Assembly: GCF_900090145.1 (NCBI RefSeq)
Contig: NZ_FMHI01000018.1
Location: 93,217 to 157,216, forward strand
From: Streptomyces sp. WMMB 322
GTDB taxonomy: Bacteria; Actinomycetota; Actinomycetes; Streptomycetales; Streptomycetaceae
Length of the DNA: 64,000 nucleotides
Reading direction: 5' to 3'
Positions 26,277 through 36,951 of this stretch are shown one piece after another. Below the pieces are notes generated by a model. The model had not been told where the DNA came from, searched no databases, and worked only from the letters and a program-made list of their open reading frames with translations. Within the stretch, counting starts at the first letter, position 1, and each line of letters opens with the position of its first letter. The translations under genes were made by a program, and so were the position numbers.

Positions 26277-27091
26277 CAGTGTTCCGTCTGCGTTCTGTCG
26301 TGGATTTCGTCGCCGCTGTCATCTACGTCGAACGACGGCACGCCCTCCTGCGAGTCCCCCTCGACGGCGTCCGCCTCCGGAAGGAAGGGCGCCAGCTCCG
26401 GAAGCTCGTCCAGGCCGCGCAGGCCCAGCCGTTCCAGGAAGTAATGCGTCGTCGTGTACAGGATCGCACCTGTCTCGGGTTCCGCGCCCGACTCCTCGAC
26501 CAGCCCCCGCTGGAGGAGCGTACGCATCACACCGTCGCAGTTGACCCCGCGCACGGCGGAGACCCGGGACCGGCTCACGGGCTGGCGGTAGGCGACGACG
26601 GCGAGCGTCTCCAGCGCCGCCTGCGTCAGCCGCGCCTGCTGGCCGTCGAGTACGAAGCTCTCGACGGCCTCGGAGAATTCGGCCCTCGTGTAGAAGCGCC
26701 ACCCCTCCGCGACCAGACGCAGTTCGAATCCCCGGTGCTGCCGGTCGTATTCGTCGGCCAGTTCCCGCAGAGCGTCCGAGATCTCACGGCGCCGCCGTTG
26801 GAGGACCTTCGCCAGGTGCTCCTCGGTGGCCGGCTCGTCGACGACCATGAGGACGGCTTCCAGGGCGGGCTTGAGCTCCAGCGCGGCGACTCCGTCGACC
26901 TCGTCGGCATCGCCGGCATCGCCGACGTCCGGACCGGCGTCCGAACCGGCGCGCGAACCGGCAGCGTCCGGGCCGGCAGCGCCCGCGGGCGCCCCGCTGC
27001 CGCCCGTCTGCGCGGCCGCTTCCGCCGCGGGCGCAGGCTCGGCCGCCGCGTCCGCGCCCGCCTCCTGGATCTCGTAGGTCTCCTCGCTCAT
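26276..27091 (-). CDS. scpB: Segregation and condensation protein ScpB
   Basis: ScpB dimers bind ScpA in the SMC condensin complex that compacts and separates chromosomes. The 271-residue product has an acidic Ala-rich N-terminal tail of about 70 residues, then two winged-helix domains: LKPALEAVLMVVDEPATEEHLAKVL and LTQAALETLAVVAYRQPVSRSRVSAVRGVNCDGVMRTLL, the second being the family signature (residue span ~150-190). It overlaps scpA by ATGA at 27088-27091 and touches rluB downstream, the usual actinobacterial order. Confidence 0.95.
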   Translation of the reverse strand: MSEETYEIQEAGADAAAEPAPAAEAAAQTGGSGAPAGAAGPDAAGSRAGSDAGPDVGDAGDADEVDGVAALELKPALEAVLMVVDEPATEEHLAKVLQRRRREISDALRELADEYDRQHRGFELRLVAEGWRFYTRAEFSEAVESFVLDGQQARLTQAALETLAVVAYRQPVSRSRVSAVRGVNCDGVMRTLLQRGLVEESGAEPETGAILYTTTHYFLERLGLRGLDELPELAPFLPEADAVEGDSQEGVPSFDVDDSGDEIHDRTQTEH

Positions 27092-28449
27092 GGCTGGATC
27101 TCCTCCTCGGACGCGGACTCCCGCGGGGGCTGCTGCTTCTCGTCCTGCTGCCCGGGTTCCTGGTCGAACTCGTCCGTCACCAAGGGCTCCTTGCCCTCCT
27201 CGCCGCTCCAGCGGACCGTGAGCGCCCCGAGCGCCTCCTCCTGCTCGAGGGAGACGGCCCGCTCACGGAAAAGCTCCAGGAGGGCGAGGAAGCGTGCGAC
27301 GACGGTCAGCGTGTCCGGGGCGTCCTGCGTGAGGCGCTGGAAGCTGACCTCGCCCAGCTCCCGCAGCAGCGCCACCACGACCTCCGCCTGCTCCCGCACG
27401 CTCACCAGGGGTGCGTGGATGTGCTCCACGTACACCTGCGGCTTCGGCTTCGGCTGCATCGCCTTCACCGCGAGACGGGCGAAGCCCTCCGGACCGATGC
27501 TGATGGCCACTTCGGGCAGCAGCTCCGCGTGGTGGGGCTCCAGACCGACCGTGCGGGGGTGGCGGTGCGCCTCCTGCGCCATGCGTCCGGCGAAGATCCC
27601 GGCGATCTCCTTGTACGCGCGGTACTGGAGCAGCCGCGCGAACAGGAGGTCACGGGCCTCCAGAAGCGCGAGGTCCGCCTCGTCCTCGACCTCGGCGGCC
27701 GGCAGCAGTCTCGCGGCCTTCAGGTCGAGCAACGTCGAGGCGACGACGAGGAATTCGGTGGTCTGGTCGAGGTCCCAGTCGGGGCCCATGGCGTGGATGT
27801 AGGCCATGAACTCGTCGGTCACCTTCGAAAGAGCGACCTCCGTGACGTCCAGCTTGTGCTTCGAGATCAGCTGGAGCAGCAGGTCGAAGGGGCCCTCGAA
27901 GTTGTCGAGGACGACCTTGAAGCGCCCGTCGTCGGGCTGATCCTCTTCCTGATCTCTCCGCTCATCCGGTTCAGCCGGTTCAGCTCGTTCAAGCGATTCG
28001 GGCTGTTCATCCGGTTCGTGCGGCCGCGGGTCCGCGCCGGGGGGCGTGGCGGCTCCGGCACCGGTCTCGCCGAGGAACTCGGTGACGGTTGCGGTGCCCG
28101 ACTCCGGCCGCTCTTCCGCGAGTTCCGGCTCGCGCCCTGCCTCTGCCGCGGGCCGCGGTTCCGCCATGGGTTCCGGCATGGGTTCCGGCAGTTCCGGCTC
28201 CGGCGACGCGGGGGCGGGGGCCGGCACGGTCCCGGGTCCCGGTGCGAGCTGCTGCTCCGGTCCGGCCGGCGGCGCCGGTACGGGCTCCCCCGCGGCCTGA
28301 GGCTCCGGCTCACCGGGACGCTCCTCGACGGGCCCCGGCTCCCTCCCGGGGAGCCCGGCGCCGGGCGACGACGACGTACCCGGTCCCCGCCCGAGGGAGC
28401 GGCGGGCGGCGCGGGGCGTCGTGCGGTCGTGGTCGTCAGGACTGGGCAT
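27088..28449 (-). CDS. scpA: Segregation and condensation protein ScpA (kleisin)
   Basis: ScpA is the kleisin bridging SMC heads. In this 453-residue product the conserved domain begins near residue 185 with RFKVVLDNFEGPFDLLLQLI and the SMC-contact helix, continues with LVVASTLLDLKAARLLP, and ends with the C-terminal winged helix. A Pro/Glu-rich tail of about 180 residues precedes it. ATG 28449 is the chosen start, giving MPSPDDHDRTTPRAARRSLG; the ribosome binding site is weak, and the exact N-terminus is uncertain. It is 90 bases downstream of the parA partner gene and overlaps scpB. Confidence 0.92.
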   Translation of the reverse strand: MPSPDDHDRTTPRAARRSLGRGPGTSSSPGAGLPGREPGPVEERPGEPEPQAAGEPVPAPPAGPEQQLAPGPGTVPAPAPASPEPELPEPMPEPMAEPRPAAEAGREPELAEERPESGTATVTEFLGETGAGAATPPGADPRPHEPDEQPESLERAEPAEPDERRDQEEDQPDDGRFKVVLDNFEGPFDLLLQLISKHKLDVTEVALSKVTDEFMAYIHAMGPDWDLDQTTEFLVVASTLLDLKAARLLPAAEVEDEADLALLEARDLLFARLLQYRAYKEIAGIFAGRMAQEAHRHPRTVGLEPHHAELLPEVAISIGPEGFARLAVKAMQPKPKPQVYVEHIHAPLVSVREQAEVVVALLRELGEVSFQRLTQDAPDTLTVVARFLALLELFRERAVSLEQEEALGALTVRWSGEEGKEPLVTDEFDQEPGQQDEKQQPPRESASEEEIQP

Positions 28450-28539
28450 CGCGGGGCAGCGTACTGGGGAGGAGCCGGTCAGGGCGTTCCGGCTCACTCA
28501 TCTGCCCGCGCTTTCGGATGTGGTGGCGCACAGGAATGT

Positions 28540-29358
28540 TCAGCGCCCCCGCAGCCGCCGTACGAGAATGCTCGCGTCCCCGCGGGATTCCAGGTCGGCC
28601 AGGACGACGGCCACGGCCTCACGCACGATGCGGCCACGGTCCACGGCCAGTCCGTGCTCGCCGCGCAGCACGAGGCGGGCGTGCTCCAGGTCCATCAGTT
28701 CCTCTGCGGAGACGTAGACCGTGATCTTCTCGTCGTGCCGTTCACGGCCGCTGGGGCGCCTGTTGGCGCCGCGCCCCCCGCGCCGGGGTGAACCGGCAGC
28801 CTGCTGACGGGACCTGGGCTCGGCCGCCCGCGGACTCTTCGGCTGCTGCGGTGACTTCGGGCCGCCGGCCGCAGCCGTCTGCCCGGTCCGCCGGGAGGGG
28901 ATGTCCGCGCCCGGGGGGCCCGCCTGGCCGCCTCCGCCCGAGGAGCCGGCCGCAGCCTGCGACGTGCCCTGGCCCGGCACCGCCGGGCGCGGCGCGGACC
29001 GGCTCGCCAGTCCTTCGCCGCCCTCACGGCCGGTGTGTTCGCCGACGCCCGCCGCGGCGGGGCCTCCGGGCGCCGCTCCGGCCTCCGCGGCGGACTCGTC
29101 GCCCTCTCCCGCGGCGCTGTGCTCGCTCTGCCCGCCGTCCTCGGTGAGGCCGCCCCCGGCTGTGTCGTCGCCGGCTGCGGCGTCCGCGGCGCCCGCTGAG
29201 TCCTGTTCACCGGCGGGCGCCGGAACCCGCGTGGCGGACTGTGCGCTCTTGCCGGACGGCTCCTCACCGTTGGCGTGGTTCTGGTTGGCGGGGGACGACG
29301 GCTGGACCGCTGAGCCCCCGGTCGTACGGAACAATTCGTCAGCTGCAGGAAGACTCAC
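28540..29358 (-). CDS. Unknown protein between parA and scpA with ribbon-helix-helix-like C-terminus
   Basis: The 272-residue protein has about 205 residues of Ser/Gly/Ala/Gln/Pro low complexity and one compact C-terminal segment of about 62 residues. That segment starts KITVYVSAEELMDLEHARL and continues VDRGRIVREAVAVVLADLESRG: a beta strand followed by two helices, the outline of a ribbon-helix-helix DNA-binding dimer. Its GTG start overlaps the parA stop (GTGA, 29355-29358), so it is made in step with ParA. ParA ATPases usually have a DNA-binding partner encoded just downstream, often of this fold in plasmids. Function is inferred from position and shape only. Confidence 0.75.
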   Translation of the reverse strand: MSLPAADELFRTTGGSAVQPSSPANQNHANGEEPSGKSAQSATRVPAPAGEQDSAGAADAAAGDDTAGGGLTEDGGQSEHSAAGEGDESAAEAGAAPGGPAAAGVGEHTGREGGEGLASRSAPRPAVPGQGTSQAAAGSSGGGGQAGPPGADIPSRRTGQTAAAGGPKSPQQPKSPRAAEPRSRQQAAGSPRRGGRGANRRPSGRERHDEKITVYVSAEELMDLEHARLVLRGEHGLAVDRGRIVREAVAVVLADLESRGDASILVRRLRGR

Positions 29359-30548
29359 TCGGCGTGGCACCGGGCGAGCACCTCCCTGGCCAGCTGGCGA
29401 TAAGCGGCTGCACCCACGGAGTTGGAGGCGTACGTCGTGATCGGCTCTCCCGCGACGGTCGTCTCCGGGAAGCGGACGGTGCGTCCGATGACCGTGTGGT
29501 AGACGTTGTCGTCGAAGGCCTCGACGACACGCGCCAGAACCTCGCGGCTGTGCACCGTCCGCGAGTCGTACATCGTCGCCAGGATGCCGTCGAGCTCCAG
29601 CTCCGGGTTGAGCCGCTCCTGCACCTTCTCGATCGTCTCGGTGAGCAGGGCGACACCGCGCAGCGCGAAGAACTCGCACTCCAGCGGCACGATCACCTTG
29701 TGCGCCGCCGTGAGCGCGTTCACGGTCAGCAGACCGAGCGAGGGCTGGCAGTCGATGACGATGAAGTCGTAGTCGTTCAGCAGGGGCTGGAGGGCGCGCT
29801 GCAGTGTCGACTCGCGGGCGACCTCGCTCACGAGCTGAACTTCGGCCGCCGAGAGGTCGATGTTGCTCGGCAGCAGGTCCATTCCCGCCACGGCCGTCTT
29901 CAGCAGCACCTCGTCGGGTGCCAGGCCGCGCTCCATCAGGAGGTTGTAGACCGTGAGTTCGAGCTCCATCGGATTCACGCCGAGGCCCACCGACAGCGCC
30001 CCCTGGGGGTCGAAGTCGACGAGCAGCACGCGCCGTCCGTACTCCGCGAGCGCCGCGCCCAGGTTGATGGCGGAGGTCGTCTTGCCGACGCCGCCCTTCT
30101 GGTTGCACATCGCGATGATCTTCGCCGGGCCCGGTTCGCTGACCGGGCCGGGGATCGGGAAGTACGGGAGCGGGCGCCCTGTCGGGCCGATCCGCTCGCG
30201 GCGCTGCCGGGCGGCGTCGGGCGCGAGCGTGGCCGCGTACTCGGGATCCGGTTCGTACTCCGCGTCCGGGTCGTAGAAGTGCCCTTCGGGCAGCTCGCCG
30301 TAGGGGACGCGGTGCGGGTCACTGTAGTCGGCGAGTTCGGCGGACTCGTCGCCCGCCGAGTTGCCGGCCATGGCGTTCACTTGGCGGCCGTCCATGCTCT
30401 GTTGGGCTGTAGTGGTCGGTGCTGCGTTCTGGTGGGCGGCGAAGGTGCGGACAGCGACGGAGCCGACACCCTCGGACCCCGAGGACTCCTGGCCCCGTGC
30501 AGGTGCTCCTGGTCGACCACCCCCGGGAGAAAATGTCGACTCATTCAC
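29355..30548 (-). CDS. Orphan ParA-family partition ATPase
   Basis: The 397-residue product is a deviant-Walker ATPase of the ParA/Soj family: KIIAMCNQKGGVGKTTSAINL (P-loop KGGVGKTT at 151-158), VLLVDFDPQGALSVGLG and FIVIDCQPSLGLLTVNAL. The first 140 residues are a low-complexity acidic/Pro extension not found in ordinary Soj. The start is GTG 30548 with AAGGAGG 11 bases upstream. It is not in an oriC-type context (no parB, rsmG or rnpA nearby) but heads a block leading into scpA and scpB, which suggests a role in chromosome organisation. From memory, a ParA homologue at this place is common in Streptomyces. Confidence 0.9.
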   Translation of the reverse strand: MNESTFSPGGGRPGAPARGQESSGSEGVGSVAVRTFAAHQNAAPTTTAQQSMDGRQVNAMAGNSAGDESAELADYSDPHRVPYGELPEGHFYDPDAEYEPDPEYAATLAPDAARQRRERIGPTGRPLPYFPIPGPVSEPGPAKIIAMCNQKGGVGKTTSAINLGAALAEYGRRVLLVDFDPQGALSVGLGVNPMELELTVYNLLMERGLAPDEVLLKTAVAGMDLLPSNIDLSAAEVQLVSEVARESTLQRALQPLLNDYDFIVIDCQPSLGLLTVNALTAAHKVIVPLECEFFALRGVALLTETIEKVQERLNPELELDGILATMYDSRTVHSREVLARVVEAFDDNVYHTVIGRTVRFPETTVAGEPITTYASNSVGAAAYRQLAREVLARCHAE

Positions 30549-30639
30549 AAGTCGTCCTACCTCCTTGGCGACCAGGGAACTTCTAGACAGGTCAGCGTGA
30601 CACCATGCCGACGATTGGCGACTCTATGGCGTGTCGGCG

Positions 30640-30691
30640 GTTCGCAGCAACACAATCCACCGGAGACGGCACGATGTGTCGAGCTGCGAAC
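30640..30691. repeat. Inverted repeat upstream of parA
   Basis: GTTCGCAGC (30640-30648) and its exact complement GCTGCGAAC (30683-30691) are separated by 34 bases, about 95-140 bases upstream of the parA start. The spacing fits two half-sites on the same DNA face or a long hairpin; it could be an operator or a partition site for the downstream pair. No protein is known to bind it. Confidence 0.55.
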
Positions 30692-30891
30692 ACTTCGCTG
30701 TCAAGAGGCAATGCGGGTCGGGGCACCCCTGCGAAGCGGGCGCCGGAGCGCCCGGAGACACGTGAACGCCGCGGCCCCGCCCCGCGGTTGAGCGGCTGTC
30801 ACCCACCCGGGACCACCCGGGAAGCACCCGGAAACGCGTCACCGGCCCGGCCGCCGCAGCGGCGGCGGACGGACCGGTGGACGGCCGGTGA

Positions 30892-30909
30892 CCTGCCGTC
30901 AACGGCAGG
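30892..30909 (-). terminator. Candidate terminator of ald
   Basis: CCTGCCGT (30892-30899) and ACGGCAGG (30902-30909) form a perfect 8-bp stem with a 2-base centre, 35 bases after the ald stop on the minus strand. A second GC-rich dyad lies just beyond it near 30850-30870. Confidence 0.5.
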
Positions 30910-30944
30910 CCCGCGGCATTGACTTGCCGGGTTGACGTGCCGAA

Positions 30945-32060
30945 TCAGCCCAGCAGCGTGCCGAGTTCACGGCTGCCGAGACCGTGGGCCTCGGCGACGG
31001 GCCCGTAATAGACCTCTCCGTCATGGACGTTGAGCCCCTTGGCCAGCGTCCCGTCCCGGCGAAGTGCGTCGCGCCAGCCGCAGTTGGCCAGCTCGACGAT
31101 GTAGGGAAGCGTCGCGTTGGTCAGCGCGTACGTCGACGTACTGGGCACGGCGCCCGGCATGTTGGCGACGCAGTAGAAGACCGACTCGTGCACCTGGAAG
31201 GTCGGCTCGGCGTGCGTCGTCGGCCGGGCGTCCTCGAAACAGCCGCCCTGATCGATGGCGATGTCGACAAGAACACTTCCCGGCTTCATGCGGGAGACCA
31301 GCTCGTTGCTCACCAGCTTCGGCGCCTTCGCACCCGGGATCAGCACCGCGCCGACGACCAGGTCCGCCTCGAGGACGGCACGCTCCAGTTCGTAGGCGTT
31401 GGAGGCGACCGTGCTCACCTTGGTGCCGAAGATGCGGTCGGCCTCGCGCAGCTTGTTGACGTCCTTGTCGAGGAGCGTGACATGGAAGCCCAGTCCGATG
31501 GCGATCTGCGTGGCGTTCCAGCCGGAGACGCCGCCGCCGATGACGACGGCCCGCCCGGCCGCCACACCCGGCACACCGCCGGGCAGCACACCGCGGCCGC
31601 CGGCGGAACGCATCAGGTGGTAGGCGCCGACCTGCGGGGCGATGCGGCCGGCGACCTCGGACATCGGAGCGAGCAGCGGCAGTGCGCGGCCGGCCGTCTC
31701 GACCGTCTCGTAGGCGATCGCCGTCGTGCCCGATTCCAGGAGCGCCTCGGTGCACTCCCTGGATGCGGCCAGATGGAGATAGGTGAAGAGCGTCTGGTCC
31801 TTGCGCAGCCGCCCGTACTCCTCGGCGACCGGCTCCTTGACCTTCAGCAGCATGTCGGCGGTGGACCAGACCTCGTCGGCGGAGCCCAGGATGACGGCTC
31901 CGGCTGCGACGTACTCCTCGTCCGGGATGGAGGAGCCGAGTCCGGCTCCGCTCTCCACCGTGACCTGGTGTCCGTTGCGTACGAGTTCGTGCGCCCCGGC
32001 CGGGGTGATGGCCACGCGGAACTCGTTGTTCTTGACCTCGCGGGGGATGCCGACCTTCAC
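30945..32060 (-). CDS. ald: Alanine dehydrogenase
   Basis: Ald interconverts L-alanine and pyruvate plus ammonia with NAD. The 371-residue product, the same length I recall for the mycobacterial enzyme, opens with KVGIPREVKNNEFRVAITPAG (residues 2-22), has the substrate residue in LHLAASRECTEALL, and the NAD-binding Rossmann motif in VVIGGGVSGWNATQIAIGLG. The start chosen is GTG 32060, ten bases after AAGGA; GTG 32069 would add three residues. It is a single gene with its own upstream region including an AT-rich patch. Confidence 0.94.
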   Translation of the reverse strand: MKVGIPREVKNNEFRVAITPAGAHELVRNGHQVTVESGAGLGSSIPDEEYVAAGAVILGSADEVWSTADMLLKVKEPVAEEYGRLRKDQTLFTYLHLAASRECTEALLESGTTAIAYETVETAGRALPLLAPMSEVAGRIAPQVGAYHLMRSAGGRGVLPGGVPGVAAGRAVVIGGGVSGWNATQIAIGLGFHVTLLDKDVNKLREADRIFGTKVSTVASNAYELERAVLEADLVVGAVLIPGAKAPKLVSNELVSRMKPGSVLVDIAIDQGGCFEDARPTTHAEPTFQVHESVFYCVANMPGAVPSTSTYALTNATLPYIVELANCGWRDALRRDGTLAKGLNVHDGEVYYGPVAEAHGLGSRELGTLLG

Positions 32061-32216
32061 GTCGATCACGGTCCTTGACTTCGGGTTGTTTCGGAAGCGC
32101 CCGCGCCTGTGGGCGCGGAAGCATCCGTGGCGCACATCCCGGTACGGCGGCATAAGAAGCCCATGGGAGGTATATGCCGGCTTGTCGCATGGACGGCCAC
32201 GGCTCCGCCAGTCTAA

Positions 32217-32286
32217 TGAAGGATCGTTCGCTGTCCAGCCTTACAAACAACCAATTTTTTCTGTCACAGCTATTAGTTTCTTAGGT
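32217..32286. promoter_or_regulatory. AT-rich patch upstream of ald
   Basis: This stretch is more than half A+T in a genome of roughly 70 percent G+C, with a run of six T at 32254-32259. On the minus strand GTGACA followed after 18 bases by TAAGGC could be a promoter for ald. The patch also follows the stop of the TPR/NTPase gene directly, so part of it may act in termination. Confidence 0.4.
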
Positions 32287-34449
32287 CTACTCCATGCGCA
32301 CCGTCAGATCGTGCGCATCCAGCAGCTCTTCGGCGGCACGGCGGTGCTTTCCGCCTTCCCTAACGTCCCCCGTCCGGTCGCACGCGTCGGCAAGCCGAAG
32401 CAGCAGGGCCGCGCGCAGCCGGACGTCCTCCCCGTCCCGCAGGGCCTGGAGCGCCTGACGGCACAAGCGCACCGTCTCCTGCGGACGTCCCGCGCGCTCG
32501 TGCACCCTGGCGAGTTCGGCCAGCGCACGGGCGTGGGCAGCCGCGTCGCCCAGCCTCCGGAAGTTCGCCGCCGACGCACGCCACTCGCGCAGTGCCTCCC
32601 CGAAGTGCCCGGCGGCGGTGTGCACCGCACCCAGCCGTCCGTGGAGCCGGGCCGCGGCGGCAGCGGCGTCCCGGGTCTGGTGGTGGGCGAGGGCGCGGCC
32701 GTACCAGTCGGCCGCGCGCTCCAGATCGCCCATGTCCTCGTAGGTGGACCCGATGGACTCCAGGGCGCGCGCCGCGGCGTGGTGGTCCTGCGCCCGGCGT
32801 CCCTCCCGGCCGGGACCGCCGTCGCGGCCGCTGCGCACGCGGGAGGCGCCTTCGTCGCCGTCCCCGTCGCGGGCCGTCCCCAGCGCGGCCCGGTAGCGCT
32901 GAAGGGCACGGGAGTGCCGGCCCGTCCGGGCGTCCAGATCCCCGAGGTTGAGCAGCGCCGCGGCCCGCTCCCGCTGCAGATCGGCACGTTCGGCGACGTC
33001 GAGCACCAGCTCGTGCAGCCGGTAGAGCTCCGGCGCCGCCTCCTCGGGCGAGCGGTGGGCGTCGAAGGCGCGCGCCAGTGCGGAGATCAGCCGGCGCGCG
33101 AGACCGTCGAGTCTGCCGCCGCCCTCCGCGACGGCCAGCCGGGCCGCGGCGAGTATCGCGGGACGCCGGGCCTCCAGCCATTCGCGCGCCTCGCGGCGCG
33201 TGGCGAAGCGGACCGTACGGGGCAGCAACGCCAGGCGCTCGCGGGCTTCGGAACCCTCCGGCTCGGTGACGGCATGGCAGGCCCGCAGCTGCCGTACCGT
33301 CCGCTCGAGCATCCGCGCACGGGCGAAGACCGTCCTGTCCGGGCCCTCGTGCTCCGCGAGTTCGGTGCGCAGCAGCGGGTCCAGGCAGCGCGGCACCGCG
33401 TAGCAGCCGGGCGCGAGCGCGCTGGTGCGCAGCAGTCCGAGCCGCAGGAACTCCTCGAGGATCTGGCGGGCGGCCGCCACCGGGCAGCTCGCCAGTGACG
33501 AGGCCGTGTGAGCGTCGACGAGACCGTCCGGGGCGAGAGCGAGCATCCTCAGCACGCGGGCCGGCGTCTTGGCCAGGGAGCCCGCGACGAGCCGGAACGC
33601 CCGCTCCAGAGGGTCGGCGTGCGGCAGTTGTGCGAGTTCCTTCGCGGCGTCCGCCACGGAGAGTTTCGGCCGTGCGGCCAGCCATCCGCCCGCCAGGACG
33701 AGGGCGGCGGGCAGGTGTCCGCAAGCCTCTGCGACGAGTTCGGCGCTGCGCGGGTCGACGGTCGTACGGTGCGGGGCGCCCGCACGCGACGCGAGCAGCG
33801 AGACGGCGGCGTCGCGGTCCAGGCCTCCCACCGCGCAGGGCCGCACGTCGGGCACTCCGGTCAGCGGCCCGGAAGCGACGGCGACGACGAGGCAGTCACG
33901 GGTGTCGGGAAGCAGGTCGAGCACCTGCTCGGGCAGCGTCACGTCGTCCAGGAGCAGCAGCACCCGGCGTCGTCCCAGCTCCGTCCGCAGCGTCCCGGTC
34001 AGTTCGTCCTCGTCGGCGCCCGCGGGGACGGGGTCGGGGCCGAGGGCCGCCAGCAGGTCGCGCGCCGTACGTTCCGTGGGCACGGGAGTGCCGCCGGGCT
34101 CGGTGAGGCGGGCGCGGAGTACGCCGTCGGTGAAGCGGTCCGACGCCTGCCGTGCGAAGGCCTCCGCGAGCGCCGTACGGCCGGACCCCGGCCGGCCCGC
34201 GACGAGCAGGACGCGGCTGTGCGGCGAGGGACGGCCGGAGAGGGTGTGCAGTCCCGCCTTCTCCATGTCGGCCAGCATCTGGGCGAGTTCGCACTCACGT
34301 CCCGTGAAGTGGCCCGGGGGCGCCGGAACCGCGGCTCTGCCGGCCGGCCCGCCACCGCCGCGCGGTTCGCCCTCGCGCGAGCCGCCCTCGCGCGTCCCGC
34401 CGCCGGATGCGTCGTCCGTGCCTGCGGGCTGCACCGCCTGATCCGTCAC
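32287..34449 (-). CDS. NB-ARC/STAND-like NTPase with TPR repeats
   Basis: The 720-residue product combines an N-terminal ATPase-like module with helical repeats. The nucleotide-binding region has VLLVAGRPGSGRTALAEAF (85-92 is GRPGSGRT), a Walker B stretch RVLLLLDDVTLPEQ and a GLPLA-like CGHLPAALVLAGGWL. The Walker A lysine is replaced by arginine (R91). The C-terminal half contains at least four tetratricopeptide-type units (for example ALLNLGDLDARTGRHSRALQRY). There is no DNA-binding domain, unlike SARP/LuxR relatives. The start GTG 34449 has GGGAG eight bases upstream; ATG 34515 is an alternative. It may be a signalling scaffold; the ligand is unknown. Confidence 0.8.
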   Translation of the reverse strand: MTDQAVQPAGTDDASGGGTREGGSREGEPRGGGGPAGRAAVPAPPGHFTGRECELAQMLADMEKAGLHTLSGRPSPHSRVLLVAGRPGSGRTALAEAFARQASDRFTDGVLRARLTEPGGTPVPTERTARDLLAALGPDPVPAGADEDELTGTLRTELGRRRVLLLLDDVTLPEQVLDLLPDTRDCLVVAVASGPLTGVPDVRPCAVGGLDRDAAVSLLASRAGAPHRTTVDPRSAELVAEACGHLPAALVLAGGWLAARPKLSVADAAKELAQLPHADPLERAFRLVAGSLAKTPARVLRMLALAPDGLVDAHTASSLASCPVAAARQILEEFLRLGLLRTSALAPGCYAVPRCLDPLLRTELAEHEGPDRTVFARARMLERTVRQLRACHAVTEPEGSEARERLALLPRTVRFATRREAREWLEARRPAILAAARLAVAEGGGRLDGLARRLISALARAFDAHRSPEEAAPELYRLHELVLDVAERADLQRERAAALLNLGDLDARTGRHSRALQRYRAALGTARDGDGDEGASRVRSGRDGGPGREGRRAQDHHAAARALESIGSTYEDMGDLERAADWYGRALAHHQTRDAAAAAARLHGRLGAVHTAAGHFGEALREWRASAANFRRLGDAAAHARALAELARVHERAGRPQETVRLCRQALQALRDGEDVRLRAALLLRLADACDRTGDVREGGKHRRAAEELLDAHDLTVRME

Positions 34450-34629
34450 GGGCCACGCTCCCGTCCACCTGCGTCCGCGCGTACGAGCCCGCCGCAACAG
34501 CGACCGGGCACGCACAGAGCGTAGTTCACCCCAGGCGGCGGCATGCGGTTCGCACGCCGCACGCGCCGGGAACGCACAGGCCGCGCGGGCGGGCGCGGGC
34601 GGCGGGGCCCAAAGCGTCCGCGCGGGGGG

Positions 34630-35289
34630 CTACTTCTCGAACGGGCGGGCGGGCCACGGCGCGTCCGCCGGGCGCAGCGACTCCAGCCCGGGCCCGGAAC
34701 GCGCCGCGGTCAGCGCCAGAACGCCCACCACAAGACAGTTGTTGTGCAACTCCCCCGCGAGCACGCCGCGTACGAGATCCGCCACGGGCACCCGCGCCAG
34801 CTCCATGTCGGCCTCCTCCTCGGAGACTTCGAAGCGTTCGCCGTCGGCGGCGCCGATCTCGCGCGCGAGGAAGATGCGCACGGCCTCGTCGGAGCCGCCG
34901 GGAGTGGTGTAGACGTCGGCAAGAACCCGCCAGTCCTCCGCCTTGACGTGCGCCTCCTCGTACAGTTCGCGCCGCGCCGCGTGCAGAGGGTTCTCGCCGG
35001 GGACGTCGAGGAGCCCGGCCGGGATCTCCCACAGCTTCTCCCGCACCGGGTGCCGGTACTGGCTCAGCACCAGCACCCGGTCCTCGTCGTCGAGGGCGAG
35101 CACGGCGACCGACCCGGGGTGCACCTGGTAGTCGCGGCGGACGACGGAACCGTCGGGCATGACGACGTCGTCGGTGCGCACACCGGTCTTCTTCCCCTCG
35201 AAGGGCAGTGCGGTCGAGGTGACCTCCCACGCCTCGGGGGCGTCGGCGATGTGCTTTCCGGAACGCACCGGCAGCCTTTCCTCCGTCAT
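34630..35289 (-). CDS. Nudix hydrolase, ADP-ribose pyrophosphatase type
   Basis: The 219-residue protein has the Nudix box in GLLDVPGENPLHAARRELYEEA, with the REL-x-EE metal ligands, preceded by LVLSQYRHPVREKLWEIPAG, which is typical of ADP-sugar hydrolases. It should cleave ADP-ribose to AMP and ribose 5-phosphate. It follows pyrG after a 3-base gap and is probably co-transcribed with it, an arrangement common in actinobacteria. The start is ATG 35289, with GAGGACTGAGG upstream inside the pyrG end. Confidence 0.9.
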   Translation of the reverse strand: MTEERLPVRSGKHIADAPEAWEVTSTALPFEGKKTGVRTDDVVMPDGSVVRRDYQVHPGSVAVLALDDEDRVLVLSQYRHPVREKLWEIPAGLLDVPGENPLHAARRELYEEAHVKAEDWRVLADVYTTPGGSDEAVRIFLAREIGAADGERFEVSEEEADMELARVPVADLVRGVLAGELHNNCLVVGVLALTAARSGPGLESLRPADAPWPARPFEK

Positions 35290-35292
35290 GCC

Positions 35293-36951
<1,659 letters not shown>

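Larger units (their letters stand above)
30549..30944. other. Intergenic region between ald and parA
   Basis: These 396 bases must carry the ald terminator and the parA promoter. They contain a 9-bp inverted repeat at 30640-30691 and a tight hairpin at 30892-30909, listed separately. No open frame with a ribosome binding site and no RNA gene is recognised, and no parS-type GTTTCACGTGAAAC site is present. Confidence 0.55.

Noticed and set aside
30549..30944. Possible parS site near the orphan parA
   Set aside because: The GTTTCACGTGAAAC sequence is absent here; only an unrelated 9-bp inverted repeat was found.
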